DNA of 64,000 bases. Origin: Gemmatimonadota bacterium. GTDB lineage: Bacteria; Gemmatimonadota; Gemmatimonadetes; Longimicrobiales; Gaopeijiaceae. The notes beneath the pieces are model-generated. The model had not been told where the DNA came from. It did not search any database and saw only the letters and a list, made by a program, of their open reading frames with translations. Location: NCBI GenBank assembly GCA_013002885.1, contig JABDLS010000042.1:16782-80781 (forward strand), in the 5' to 3' direction. Positions within the stretch are counted from its first letter, which is position 1, and every line of letters starts with the position of its first letter. Positions 1 to 7,927 of this stretch are shown here, piece after piece. Both the position numbers and the translations under genes were made by a program.

Positions 1-200
1 CGTTCCCGGACTCTCCCGAGTGGGACGGCGAGTCCACGTGGCGACCCCTCGGCCTCCCCGTGGATCACTTCTTCTTTCGCCGAGGGCCCTTCGACAATGT
101 CTCGGTCAGCGAATACGCCCGGCTCGAGACCGACTACGGGTCGGATCACTTCGGCCGTCGCATCGTCGTCGAGTATGCGCCTAGCGCGGTACCCGACTGA
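1..200 (+). CDS. Endonuclease/exonuclease/phosphatase family protein, C-terminal part
   Basis: The open frame enters from the left edge at base 3 and ends at a TGA at 198-200, giving 65 visible residues. The visible tail contains LPVDHFFFR and, near the end, YGSDHFGR. These match the Asp-His and Gly-Ser-Asp-His motifs that close the active site of the metal-dependent EEP phosphohydrolase fold. The N-terminal part, any signal peptide and the substrate lie outside the window, so a nuclease cannot be told from a phosphodiesterase. The last 20 bases overlap the end of the convergent methyltransferase gene. Confidence 0.75.
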   Translation, partial: FPDSPEWDGESTWRPLGLPVDHFFFRRGPFDNVSVSEYARLETDYGSDHFGRRIVVEYAPSAVPD

Positions 201-1041
201 ACGCGCACACCACAGGCCACACCACCAGTACTCCACCGGCCCGGGTGGTCTCCAGGCGAAGCCGTTCTGCCAGACCGTCGACCTCTCCGCTGGAGTCAAA
301 ACCAGCGATCCCTGTTCTGCGGGCCTCGGGGAGCATGCTTCTGACGCTCTCTTCGACATACTGGTAGTACGCGCTCGCTGGGCCACCCTCCAGCCGCGCG
401 TCGAGCCGGCAGATCGGGGCGGGTAGTCCAGCCGCGACGAAGGTCTCACGGAGCCGGCCGCCTGCACGGGTGTCGGCCCCGGCGGCTTCGACCACCGCGC
501 ACTTGAAGCGAACGATCTCGTCGTAGAGGGGAGAATGTGGCTCGGAATGCCTGGCGCGGATGAGGTCCATCCACGATTCGATCATGACGACGATCCCACC
601 GGGCTTCAGCGCGTGGACCGCCGAGGAAAGCGTCGCCGCTGCCTCACTCTGATGCATGAGGACGAAGCGACCTACCAGGGCGTCGAAGGTCCCGCCCGCC
701 CTGCGGTGGATCCCCGCGGCACGGTCGATCTCGGCGACGCGAAAGCTCGCGTTCGTCAGCCCCCGGGCGGTCGCCCGCGCCGTAGCAGCCTCTACCGCGG
801 CTTCGCCTCGATCGATGCCCAGGACCTCACCTTCTGGCCCCACGACCTCCGCCGCCAGACAAGACACGTCGCCGGATCCGCAGCCCATGTCGAGGACGCG
901 CATGCCCTGCTTCACGCCGGCCTCGGCAAGCGCGCGCAGAGTCACCTCTCGATACAGCTCCCCTTGCAGGTCCAGACGACGCAGCTCCCGGGTGTCGTGA
1001 CCCAGCAGGTAGTGGCCCGACCCTTCTTGGCCCTCCGTCAT
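181..1041 (-). CDS. Class I SAM-dependent methyltransferase
   Basis: Cytoplasmic protein of 286 residues. The SAM-binding motif I VLDMGCGSGDVS lies at residues 49-60, followed by an acidic ribose-binding segment (VLGIDRG) and a post-motif region FDALVGRFVLMH typical of Methyltransf_25/31-type enzymes. No residues indicate the acceptor substrate, so it could act on a small molecule, lipid or quinone precursor. The ATG at 1041 is preceded by a GGAGGTGTGAGG purine stretch that serves as the ribosome site. It stands alone, converging on the EEP gene, with which its stop region overlaps. Confidence 0.8.
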   Translation of the reverse strand: MTEGQEGSGHYLLGHDTRELRRLDLQGELYREVTLRALAEAGVKQGMRVLDMGCGSGDVSCLAAEVVGPEGEVLGIDRGEAAVEAATARATARGLTNASFRVAEIDRAAGIHRRAGGTFDALVGRFVLMHQSEAAATLSSAVHALKPGGIVVMIESWMDLIRARHSEPHSPLYDEIVRFKCAVVEAAGADTRAGGRLRETFVAAGLPAPICRLDARLEGGPASAYYQYVEESVRSMLPEARRTGIAGFDSSGEVDGLAERLRLETTRAGGVLVVWPVVCAFSRVPR

Positions 1042-1126
1042 ACCTCACACCTCCGCATGCCCGTCCTCCCGGTCCTGCTGCCCCCCGGGTCCTCCCGTCC
1101 CCTGGCCCGCCGCCGGGTGGCCCGCC

Positions 1127-2815
1127 TCACGGATCGTTCGAAGGTTCCGCGGTGCCAGACTCATCGAGGGGCCGGTAGTTCACACCCAGCGCCTTGAACC
1201 GGTCCAGATGCCACCCGAGCCGTCTCAGGAAGTCGGCGTAATCCTTCTGCTCCGGAGCGGACCACACCACCTCCGAAAGGGCCAGCATCCGGGGAAGGAG
1301 CATGTACTCCACGTGTTCAGGCGTCTTCATGTACTCGGTCCAGACGTTGGCCTGGGCTCCGATGATTCGTGCGGCGTCCCGGTCCCGGAGGGGCCCGGGA
1401 ATGGGCTCGTAGCCGTAGACGGTATCCAGCGGGAGGAATCCGCCGATGGCGAAGGGCTCGTCCTCCCGATCCTCGGACTGGTAGTAGTCGAAGTAGAGGT
1501 GACTGTAGGGAGTCATGATGACCTCGTGCCCCATGCGTGACGCCTCGATACCGCCGAGAGTGCCTCGCCACGACATGACTGTGGCGTTGGGAGCGAGGCC
1601 ACCTTCCAGGATCTCGTCCCAGCCGATGAGTCGCCTGCCTCGCTCGTTGAGAAAGCGCTCGATACGGCGGATGAAGTAGCCCTGGACCTGTTCGACCTCC
1701 CGCAGCCCTTCACGGACCATGAGGTCCTGGACGAAGCCGCTTTCCTCCCATTGCGTCTTGGGCGCCTCGTCGCCTCCGATATGGACGTACTCCCCAGGGA
1801 AGAGTTCGATGACCTCGGCCAGGACCGTCTCGAGGAACTCGAAGGTCTCTTCGGTGGGGCAGTAGATATCCTCGAAGACGCCCCAGGTCATGGCTACCTC
1901 CACAGGCTCACCGTGACACGAGAGCTCCGGGTACGCGGCGATGGCTGCGGTGGCGTGACCCGGCATTTCGATCTCGGGGATGATGGTCACGAAGCGCGAT
2001 TCGGCGTAGTCGACGATGTCGCGGATCTCGTCCTTGGTGTAGTAGCCCCCGTACCGTTGGCCGTCGCCATTGAAGGGCTCGCTGCCGTGTCCGATCTGGG
2101 TCTGGTCCCGCCAGGCCGCGACCTCGGTGAGGCGTGGATACGCGTCGATCTCGATGCGCCATCCCTGGTCCTCCGTGAGGTGCCAGTGGAAGCGGTTGAT
2201 CTTGTAACGCGCCAGCACATCGATGTAGCGCTTCACGAAGTCGGGCCCGAAGAAGTGGCGGGCGACGTCGAGGTGCATGCCTCGATAGCTGAAGCGGGGC
2301 TCGTCCACGATGGTCACTGCGGGGATCTCCACCCCTCCGTCCGCCACAGCGCCAGTTTCAGCCCCGGGAGGCATGAACTGGCTCAGGGTCTGGAGGCCGT
2401 AGAAGACTCCGGCATGGTCGGCGCCCACGATGGTGACTCCGTCGCGGGTCACCTCCAGCCGGTAGCCCTCTGGCCCGACGCCGGCGGCCCCGGGGTCCAG
2501 GGCCAGGATGATCTCGCCGTCGGCTCCGACGGCCACCGGAAGGCCAATCCCGTCGCCGAAGGGAGCCGCCCAGACCTCGGCCAGTTCACGGAGGAGAGGG
2601 TCCTCCGGCGATCCGGGAACGATGCGGGTGTCGGCGGTGAGGGTGAACGCGCCGCTGCCTGCCTCGACGGAGGCGGGCTGGGGAACGACGGAGTGTTCGA
2701 ACTCCGGTTGGCAGGCGGCCATTAGGACCCCTACGGAGAGGATGGTGACCAGGGGGCCGAGGCGGCGGGTTGCGGGGCGGACCCGTTCGGAAGCCACCAG
2801 CGACCTCGTCGTCAT
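1127..2815 (-). CDS. Lipoprotein beta-N-acetylhexosaminidase, GH20
   Basis: Exo-acting glycoside hydrolase (562 aa) that would release terminal GlcNAc or GalNAc from chitin fragments, glycans or peptidoglycan by substrate-assisted catalysis. It begins with a lipoprotein signal (LMAAC, Cys35), so it is likely exported and lipid-anchored. A GH20 N-terminal domain covers roughly residues 40-170. The catalytic barrel follows, with HWHLTEDQGW at 210-219 and the catalytic pair in HIGGDE (Asp349-Glu350). The frame is open about 90 codons further upstream, but that part is arginine-rich antisense of the ALDH gene. The ATG at 2815 is chosen because it precedes the signal peptide and overlaps the ALDH stop as ATGA, implying translational coupling. 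Confidence 0.92.
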   Translation of the reverse strand: MTTRSLVASERVRPATRRLGPLVTILSVGVLMAACQPEFEHSVVPQPASVEAGSGAFTLTADTRIVPGSPEDPLLRELAEVWAAPFGDGIGLPVAVGADGEIILALDPGAAGVGPEGYRLEVTRDGVTIVGADHAGVFYGLQTLSQFMPPGAETGAVADGGVEIPAVTIVDEPRFSYRGMHLDVARHFFGPDFVKRYIDVLARYKINRFHWHLTEDQGWRIEIDAYPRLTEVAAWRDQTQIGHGSEPFNGDGQRYGGYYTKDEIRDIVDYAESRFVTIIPEIEMPGHATAAIAAYPELSCHGEPVEVAMTWGVFEDIYCPTEETFEFLETVLAEVIELFPGEYVHIGGDEAPKTQWEESGFVQDLMVREGLREVEQVQGYFIRRIERFLNERGRRLIGWDEILEGGLAPNATVMSWRGTLGGIEASRMGHEVIMTPYSHLYFDYYQSEDREDEPFAIGGFLPLDTVYGYEPIPGPLRDRDAARIIGAQANVWTEYMKTPEHVEYMLLPRMLALSEVVWSAPEQKDYADFLRRLGWHLDRFKALGVNYRPLDESGTAEPSNDP

Positions 2816-4170
2816 GAGGACCTCGTGAGGACGCGGGTCTGGGTGAACTGCCTGTGGCCGTCCCTGGACTTGTGGAACCCGAAACCGCTCTCTCGAGCGC
2901 CTACCCAGGGAGTTCCAGGCACGCCGCCGACGGACCGGTTTATTCCCACCATTCCGGCGGAGAGGCGACGGCCTACCTGAGCGGCACGTTCTTCGTCGCC
3001 GCCGAAGACCACGGCGCCGAGACCGAAGGGCGTGTCGTTGGCGTGCTCCACGGCCTCGTCGACGCTCGCCACCCGAGTGACGCACGCTACCGGGCCGAAG
3101 GTCTCCACCGATCCGATCTCCATCTCGTCGGTGACACCGGTCAGGACGGTGGGTGTCACGAAGTTGTCCCGGTGACCACTCCCGCCGGCGAGGACCTTGG
3201 CTCCGGTGGCCACGGCGGATTCGATCTGCTCAACGACGTGGTCGCGCTGCCGGCGGCTCACCATGGGCCCGACATCGGCGCCCTCCATGCCGTTGCCGAC
3301 GCTCATGGCCGACGCGAGTTGGGTTAGAGCCTCTTCGAAGGCGTCGGCGACTTCTTCGACGACGAAGATGCGCTCTGTGGATACGCATACCTGGCCGCAA
3401 TTCCGGAAGGAGTTCATGGCGGCGAAACGCGCCGCCTTGTCGACGTCGGCGTCGTCGAGGACGATCATGGGGTCCTTGCCGCCCAGCTCCAGGACCACGC
3501 GCTTGAGCGTGCCGCTGGCCTGTCTCATGATCTCCTTGCCTACCTCCCTCGAACCGGTGAAGGCGATCATCTCGACGTCCGACGCCACCAGAGCCCTCCC
3601 CTGCTCATCGGCTCCGTGGACGACCTGGAGCACACCCTCGGGCAACACCTCGTTGAGGACGTCCGCATACGCCTGGCCGCAGAGGGGCGTCTCTTCCGAC
3701 GGTTTGAACACGACGGCGTTCCCAGCCGCCAGCGCCGGAAGGACCATCCAGCTGGGCATGGCCATGGGGAAGTTCCACGGAGTGATGGCCCCCACGACGC
3801 CGAGAGGATCGTGGTGAATGGTGGATCGGGCACCTCCCTCCTCCAGAGCCTCGGGCCTCAGCGCCTCTACGATCTCGTCGAGTTCTCGCCGGAGTCCCGG
3901 GCCTCCGAGACGATGGGCCTCGGCTGTCGACTCCTTGAGGGGCTTCCCCATCTCCCGGGTCATGAGTCGGGCGTGCTCTTCGATGCGGTCGTCGAAGATG
4001 GCGCCAGCGCGGGCAAGGACGTCCGCCCTCTCATCGAGGGTCAAACGAGTCCACCCGGGCTGAGCCCGCCGGGCGGCATCGACCGTCGCCTGGACCTGGT
4101 CGGCAGGGGTGACGGGAACCCGTCCCACCGATGCCCCGGTGGCGGGATCGAAAGATTCGAGCGTGTCCAT
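2812..4170 (-). CDS. NAD(P)-dependent aldehyde dehydrogenase, succinate-semialdehyde type
   Basis: ALDH superfamily enzyme (452 aa) oxidising an aldehyde to its acid in the cytoplasm. The segment PWNFP (131-135) and the Rossmann motif FTGSREVG (204-211) are present. The general base is Glu228 in LELGGKDP and the nucleophile is Cys262 in GQVC. Length and motifs fit the short succinate-semialdehyde dehydrogenase (GabD/Sad) group best, but the substrate is inferred. The ATG at 4170 gives a normal ALDH N-terminus; the longer open frame is antisense of the ankyrin gene. It is the first gene of a two-gene unit with the hexosaminidase (4-base ATGA overlap) and is divergent from the ankyrin gene. Confidence 0.9.
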   Translation of the reverse strand: MDTLESFDPATGASVGRVPVTPADQVQATVDAARRAQPGWTRLTLDERADVLARAGAIFDDRIEEHARLMTREMGKPLKESTAEAHRLGGPGLRRELDEIVEALRPEALEEGGARSTIHHDPLGVVGAITPWNFPMAMPSWMVLPALAAGNAVVFKPSEETPLCGQAYADVLNEVLPEGVLQVVHGADEQGRALVASDVEMIAFTGSREVGKEIMRQASGTLKRVVLELGGKDPMIVLDDADVDKAARFAAMNSFRNCGQVCVSTERIFVVEEVADAFEEALTQLASAMSVGNGMEGADVGPMVSRRQRDHVVEQIESAVATGAKVLAGGSGHRDNFVTPTVLTGVTDEMEIGSVETFGPVACVTRVASVDEAVEHANDTPFGLGAVVFGGDEERAAQVGRRLSAGMVGINRSVGGVPGTPWVGARESGFGFHKSRDGHRQFTQTRVLTRSS

Positions 4171-4223
4171 TGGAGGGGCCTCGCGCGGAGGGAACGGGAT
4201 CGGCAGCTTGGGCTCGGAAGATG

Positions 4224-4235
4224 TCCAACGTTGGA
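4224..4235. promoter_or_regulatory. 12-bp perfect palindrome in a divergent promoter region
   Basis: TCCAACGTTGGA is a perfect palindrome lying in the 81-bp gap between the divergent ALDH and ankyrin starts, 17 bases before the ankyrin ATG. It could be an operator. No adjacent regulator gene identifies the binding protein, and a 12-bp palindrome can occur by chance. Confidence 0.35.
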
Positions 4236-4251
4236 AAGCGAGGGCAAGCGG

Positions 4252-4905
4252 ATGGCGGGAGATCATGCAGCGGCATTCGAGGCCGTCGACCGTGGCGATA
4301 GGGACGGACTCGAAGGGGTGCTGGCGTCGGAGCCGTCGTGGGCGTCGGCCATGAACGACGAAGGGATGCCGCTTCTGCATGCGGCGGCTCAGACCGACCA
4401 CGTCGCGGTGGTCGAGGTCGTCCTGGACGCCGGGGCCGACGTGGCCCGCAAGGCGAAGTGGGGTCACACGGCCCTGGAGTGGGCGGCCAACATGAACGCC
4501 CGTCGGGCGGCTGAGACCCTCCTCGACCGGGGGGCGCGGCTTACCCTTTGGTCTGCTGCCGGGCTCGGGCGACTCGAAGACGTCCACAGCTTCCTCGAGT
4601 CCGGTCCCGATCCCGAGGCCATCTCCGAGGCCTTCTACATCGCGTGCCGGAACGGTGCCCTCGAGGTCGCACGTCTGCTCCGCGAACACGGAGCGGAAGT
4701 CGACGCCCTGGGCTATTTCGATGCTCCGGCGATCCACTGGGCGGCCATCAACGGCCACGAGGAGGTCGCCGGGTGGCTCGCCGAGGAGGGCGCTGACCTG
4801 AGCCGGCGGGATCCGGAGTTCGACGCGACACCGGCAGGGTGGGCTCGGGAGGGAGGCCACGAAGAGCTTGCTCGACGCCTCGAGAATCTGGAGGAAGTAC
4901 AATGA
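4252..4905 (+). CDS. Ankyrin-repeat protein
   Basis: 217-residue soluble protein made almost wholly of ankyrin repeats. Recognisable units include PLLHAAAQTDHVAVVEVVL, GHTALEWAANMNARRAAETLL, an A-F-Y-I-A-C-R-N-G-A-L-E-V-A unit and PAIHWAAINGHEEVAGWLA, about five in all. Such repeats mediate protein-protein contacts and no catalytic domain is visible. The ATG at 4252 is preceded by AAAGCGAGGGCAAG, a plausible ribosome site. Its stop overlaps the start of the next gene as ATGA, and its 3' end GAGGAAG serves as that gene's Shine-Dalgarno, so it is probably co-translated with the secreted amidohydrolase. No functional link between the two is evident. Confidence 0.85.
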   Translation: MAGDHAAAFEAVDRGDRDGLEGVLASEPSWASAMNDEGMPLLHAAAQTDHVAVVEVVLDAGADVARKAKWGHTALEWAANMNARRAAETLLDRGARLTLWSAAGLGRLEDVHSFLESGPDPEAISEAFYIACRNGALEVARLLREHGAEVDALGYFDAPAIHWAAINGHEEVAGWLAEEGADLSRRDPEFDATPAGWAREGGHEELARRLENLEEVQ

Positions 4906-6650
4906 ACCAGTCTCGCATGCTCCGCAGGTGGACGTTGGCCTTCGCCCTCTTTGCTTCGGGTCTGACACCCCATCGCGTCGACGCCCAGGCCCTCGACCTC
5001 ATCATTCGAGGCGGCCGCGTGCTCGACGGGTCTGGAAACCCGGCGTTCCTGGCCGATGTCGGTATCGACGACGGGGTGATCGTGGCCATGGGCGATCTGG
5101 GTGGCGCAGCCGCGGTTCGGGTCATCGACGCCGAGGGCCTCTACGTCGCGCCGGGCTTCATCGACATGCACTCCCACGCCGACGGTGCGCTCTACGACGG
5201 CAGCTCCCGCCAGCGGCAAGCCCGCAACCTCGTCGCCCAGGGCATCACCACCATCGTCGTCGGACCGGACGGACGAAATCCCACCTGGCCCATTACCGAA
5301 GAAGTCGCCGGGTATCGTCGGGGCGGTACGGCGGTGAATGTCGTCCCCATGGTGGGTCATGGGACGGTCCGGGGAATCGTCATGGGCGACGACTACGAAC
5401 GCCACGCCACCGAAGAAGAGATCGCACGCATGCAGGGCCTCGTCCGGCAGGGAATGGAGGAAGGCGCCTGGGGCCTCGGAGCCGGGCCCGAGTACCGTCC
5501 GGGCCGATTCTCCACTACCGAGGAGCTCATTGCCCTCGCCGAGGTCGTCGCCGACTTCGACGGCTTCTACTACTCCCATCAACGCAGCCAGTCGCCCCTT
5601 CCACTCTGGCTCACGCCGAGCATCGTAGACGAATACACCCCACCGCCCACGTGGCCCTCGGGGTGGCGCCTCACGGCCACGGACGGCATGGCCGAGACCA
5701 TCCGCATCGGTCGTGAGGCTGGAATCCGGGTGGTGGGGACGCACATCAAGGCCAAAGGACCGAGGACGTGGGGACAGTCGGCTGTGGACGTCATGGCCAT
5801 CGACAGGGCCCGCGCCGACGGGGTCGAGGTCTACCTCGACCAGTATCCCTACGAGACCTTCGGCGGCGGATCGGTCGAGGTCATTCCGCGCTGGTACTAT
5901 GCCCCCGTGGGCACGGACCGCAGCGGAGGCCTCGACGCACCACTGTGGAGTCGACGCGAGCTCATGGCCGAGCGTGAGGCGAACCTCCGGACACACCTCG
6001 GACACCCGGTCTACGGTAAAGAGCTCGTCACCGACATCGAGTACGTCCTCGATCTTCAGGGCGGCGCCGACCGCCACGTCATCGTGATTGCTCCCCACGA
6101 CGAGTCACTCGTCGGCAGAACCCTCGCAGCGGTCGCTGCGGAGAACGGCCTCACCCCGGTGGAGCAGGTGATCCGGTTCGCTCTGGAGATGGGAACCGAT
6201 GAACTCCGGTCGGGGGTTCGCTTCCGGGGGTTGGCGGGTTCGGCCGAGGACGTGGAGCGGTACATGCGCCAGGAGTACACAGCCACGTCGACCGACGGAG
6301 GCGTGGTGGAGGATCCCGGGCCGGGTCGTCATCCACGCTACTTCGGGACGTATCCTCACAAGATCGCGACGTACGTTCGTGAGAAGGGCGTGATCACCTT
6401 GCCGTTCTTCGTGCGCTCCTCGACGGGGTTGCCGGCTCAGATCATCGGTCTGGACGATCGGGGTTACGTAAGACCAGGACAGGTCGCCGACCTGGTCGTC
6501 TTCGACTTCGATCGGGTGCAGGACCATGCCACGATTTTGAACCCCGGTGGTCACAACGAAGGCATCGAGTTCGTCTTGGTGAATGGAAGGGCGGTGGTGG
6601 ACGGCGGTGCCCTCACGGGGGTGGTGCCCGGAGAGGTCCTGATCCGCTGA
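4902..6650 (+). CDS. Secreted N-acyl-D-amino-acid deacylase-like amidohydrolase
   Basis: Metal-dependent amidohydrolase (582 aa) with a signal peptide ending near VDAQA (residue 30), so it acts outside the cytoplasm. The segment LDLIIRGGRVLDGSG is the family's N-terminal beta-sandwich. The metal motif FIDMHSHADG includes His90 and His92. THIKAKG carries the probable metal-bridging position, and VRPGQVADLVVFD is the usual C-terminal sandwich. The overall pattern is that of D-aminoacylase/dihydroorotase-like enzymes, which remove N-acyl groups from D-amino acids. A related paralogue lies at 29449. The start at 4902 overlaps the ankyrin stop (ATGA) and has GAGGAAG in front. Confidence 0.88.
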   Translation: MNQSRMLRRWTLAFALFASGLTPHRVDAQALDLIIRGGRVLDGSGNPAFLADVGIDDGVIVAMGDLGGAAAVRVIDAEGLYVAPGFIDMHSHADGALYDGSSRQRQARNLVAQGITTIVVGPDGRNPTWPITEEVAGYRRGGTAVNVVPMVGHGTVRGIVMGDDYERHATEEEIARMQGLVRQGMEEGAWGLGAGPEYRPGRFSTTEELIALAEVVADFDGFYYSHQRSQSPLPLWLTPSIVDEYTPPPTWPSGWRLTATDGMAETIRIGREAGIRVVGTHIKAKGPRTWGQSAVDVMAIDRARADGVEVYLDQYPYETFGGGSVEVIPRWYYAPVGTDRSGGLDAPLWSRRELMAEREANLRTHLGHPVYGKELVTDIEYVLDLQGGADRHVIVIAPHDESLVGRTLAAVAAENGLTPVEQVIRFALEMGTDELRSGVRFRGLAGSAEDVERYMRQEYTATSTDGGVVEDPGPGRHPRYFGTYPHKIATYVREKGVITLPFFVRSSTGLPAQIIGLDDRGYVRPGQVADLVVFDFDRVQDHATILNPGGHNEGIEFVLVNGRAVVDGGALTGVVPGEVLIR

Positions 6651-6699
6651 CGCGACACCCGATACATCGACCCGAGGTACGGCAGGAGGCCGCACGGAC

Positions 6700-7545
6700 A
6701 TGAGACGATCGACCCTCGCCCTGGCTACGCTCGCCACGCTCACCTTACCGGCCGTGGCGACCCTTGTCGTGCCGGCGTCTGTCGAAGCCCAGAGGGTATT
6801 CCACTCCACGCAGTCGGCCAACCTCCACACCGCCGAGATGCTGAGGCCGGGCAACTGGCTCTTCGAGATCTCCCATCGCTTCTTCCCGCCGGTGTCGGAA
6901 GGCGCCGATGCGCTCTGGGGTGTCGATGGATCCGCCTTCATCCGCCTCGGCCTCACATACCAGGCCAGCGAGCGACTCATGCTCAGCCTGGTCCGGACCA
7001 ATCTCGACGACAACCTCGGCCTCGACGCGCGCGTCGCGATCGGGTCCACGGATGTGGGTGGGGCGCTGGTGAAGCTGGCGGCGGCCGGGGGAGTCGCGGT
7101 GAACACCGACGTCAACGAAGTCTCGAATCCTGCCCAGGATCAGCTCAGGGAGGACAATGAGGTCCAGCTCTACGTCCAGCTCCTCGTCAATGCTCTGCTG
7201 GGCGAGAGCTTCGCCGTAGGTGTGGCACCCTCCTACCTCAGGAATCCCAGACTGCTGGACCTCGAGTCGGAGAACACCGTTTCCCTCGGTCTCCACGCTC
7301 AGGGGTACATGAGCGACGCCGTGAGTCTGTTCGGAGAGTGGATCATATCCGAGTCCATTCCCGGTCAGGAAAACGACAGCGGGACCTTGGGCGTCCAGTT
7401 CGAGACCCGCGGGCACTTCTTCAAGCTCCTGGTCACGAACCAGACGCGACCGAACCCCACACAATATCTGGGTGGTTCGCCCCATCCCTTCGAGCTCGAC
7501 GAGCTGCGCTTCGGCTTCAACATCACGCGGCTTCTGCCCTTCTGA
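6700..7545 (+). CDS. DUF5777-like outer-membrane beta-barrel protein
   Basis: 281-residue exported protein with a clear signal peptide (cleavage near VEAQR, residue 31). The mature part starts VFHSTQSANLHTAEML, continues with LFEISHRFFP and a run of alternating strands (IRLGLTYQASERLMLSLV), and ends in an aromatic residue (LLPF), as expected of an outer-membrane barrel. This arrangement resembles DUF5777, a family of unknown function. It lies 49 bp after the secreted amidohydrolase on the same strand, with AGGAGG upstream of the ATG, so the two may share a transcript. No binding or catalytic residue can be named. Confidence 0.7.
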   Translation: MRRSTLALATLATLTLPAVATLVVPASVEAQRVFHSTQSANLHTAEMLRPGNWLFEISHRFFPPVSEGADALWGVDGSAFIRLGLTYQASERLMLSLVRTNLDDNLGLDARVAIGSTDVGGALVKLAAAGGVAVNTDVNEVSNPAQDQLREDNEVQLYVQLLVNALLGESFAVGVAPSYLRNPRLLDLESENTVSLGLHAQGYMSDAVSLFGEWIISESIPGQENDSGTLGVQFETRGHFFKLLVTNQTRPNPTQYLGGSPHPFELDELRFGFNITRLLPF

Positions 7546-7582
7546 CCTGGGGTGCGCCCTTCCGGGTGCCGCTCCGGGTCGA

Positions 7583-7768
7583 TCAGATCCCTGCGCCGAA
7601 GTACTCCACGAGAAGGACGTAGAGCGCGGTGGCGATGGCGGCGACAGCCGCGAGTTTGAGAAGCTTCTTCAGGATGGCGAAGAAGATCATCGCCGCGGCG
7701 AAGAGGATCGGGACGAGGAAGAGCGGGTTGGCGAGTAGGAACGCGACCAGCTCGTTGACTTGGCTCAT
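7583..7768 (-). CDS. Small membrane protein
   Basis: 61-residue protein, not recognised. Residues 14-35 and 40-54 form two hydrophobic stretches (FLVPILFAAAMIFFAILKKL and AAVAAIATALYVLLVEYF) separated by a Lys-Lys-Leu-Leu-Lys turn, suggesting a small two-helix inner-membrane protein. The ATG at 7768 is favoured over the upstream in-frame start because residues before it look like antisense noise. It is divergent from the POT transporter. Confidence 0.55.
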   Translation of the reverse strand: MSQVNELVAFLLANPLFLVPILFAAAMIFFAILKKLLKLAAVAAIATALYVLLVEYFGAGI

Positions 7769-7927
7769 GGTTTGGGCTCGGTGGCACGGAGGTATGTCAT
7801 GAATCAAGCGAGGCGGGGCGAGCCTGTCCACGCAGACTTGCGTTCCCACCTCATATATCCGATTACGATGGCGCGGGACCTTGTGTTTCCCATGGTTCTA
7901 GCGACTTCAACCGGAGGACGATGACTC

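Noticed and set aside
4713..6098. 461-codon minus-strand open frame across the secreted amidohydrolase
   Set aside because: It is a shadow of a well-supported gene; its composition is low-complexity and no motif is visible.
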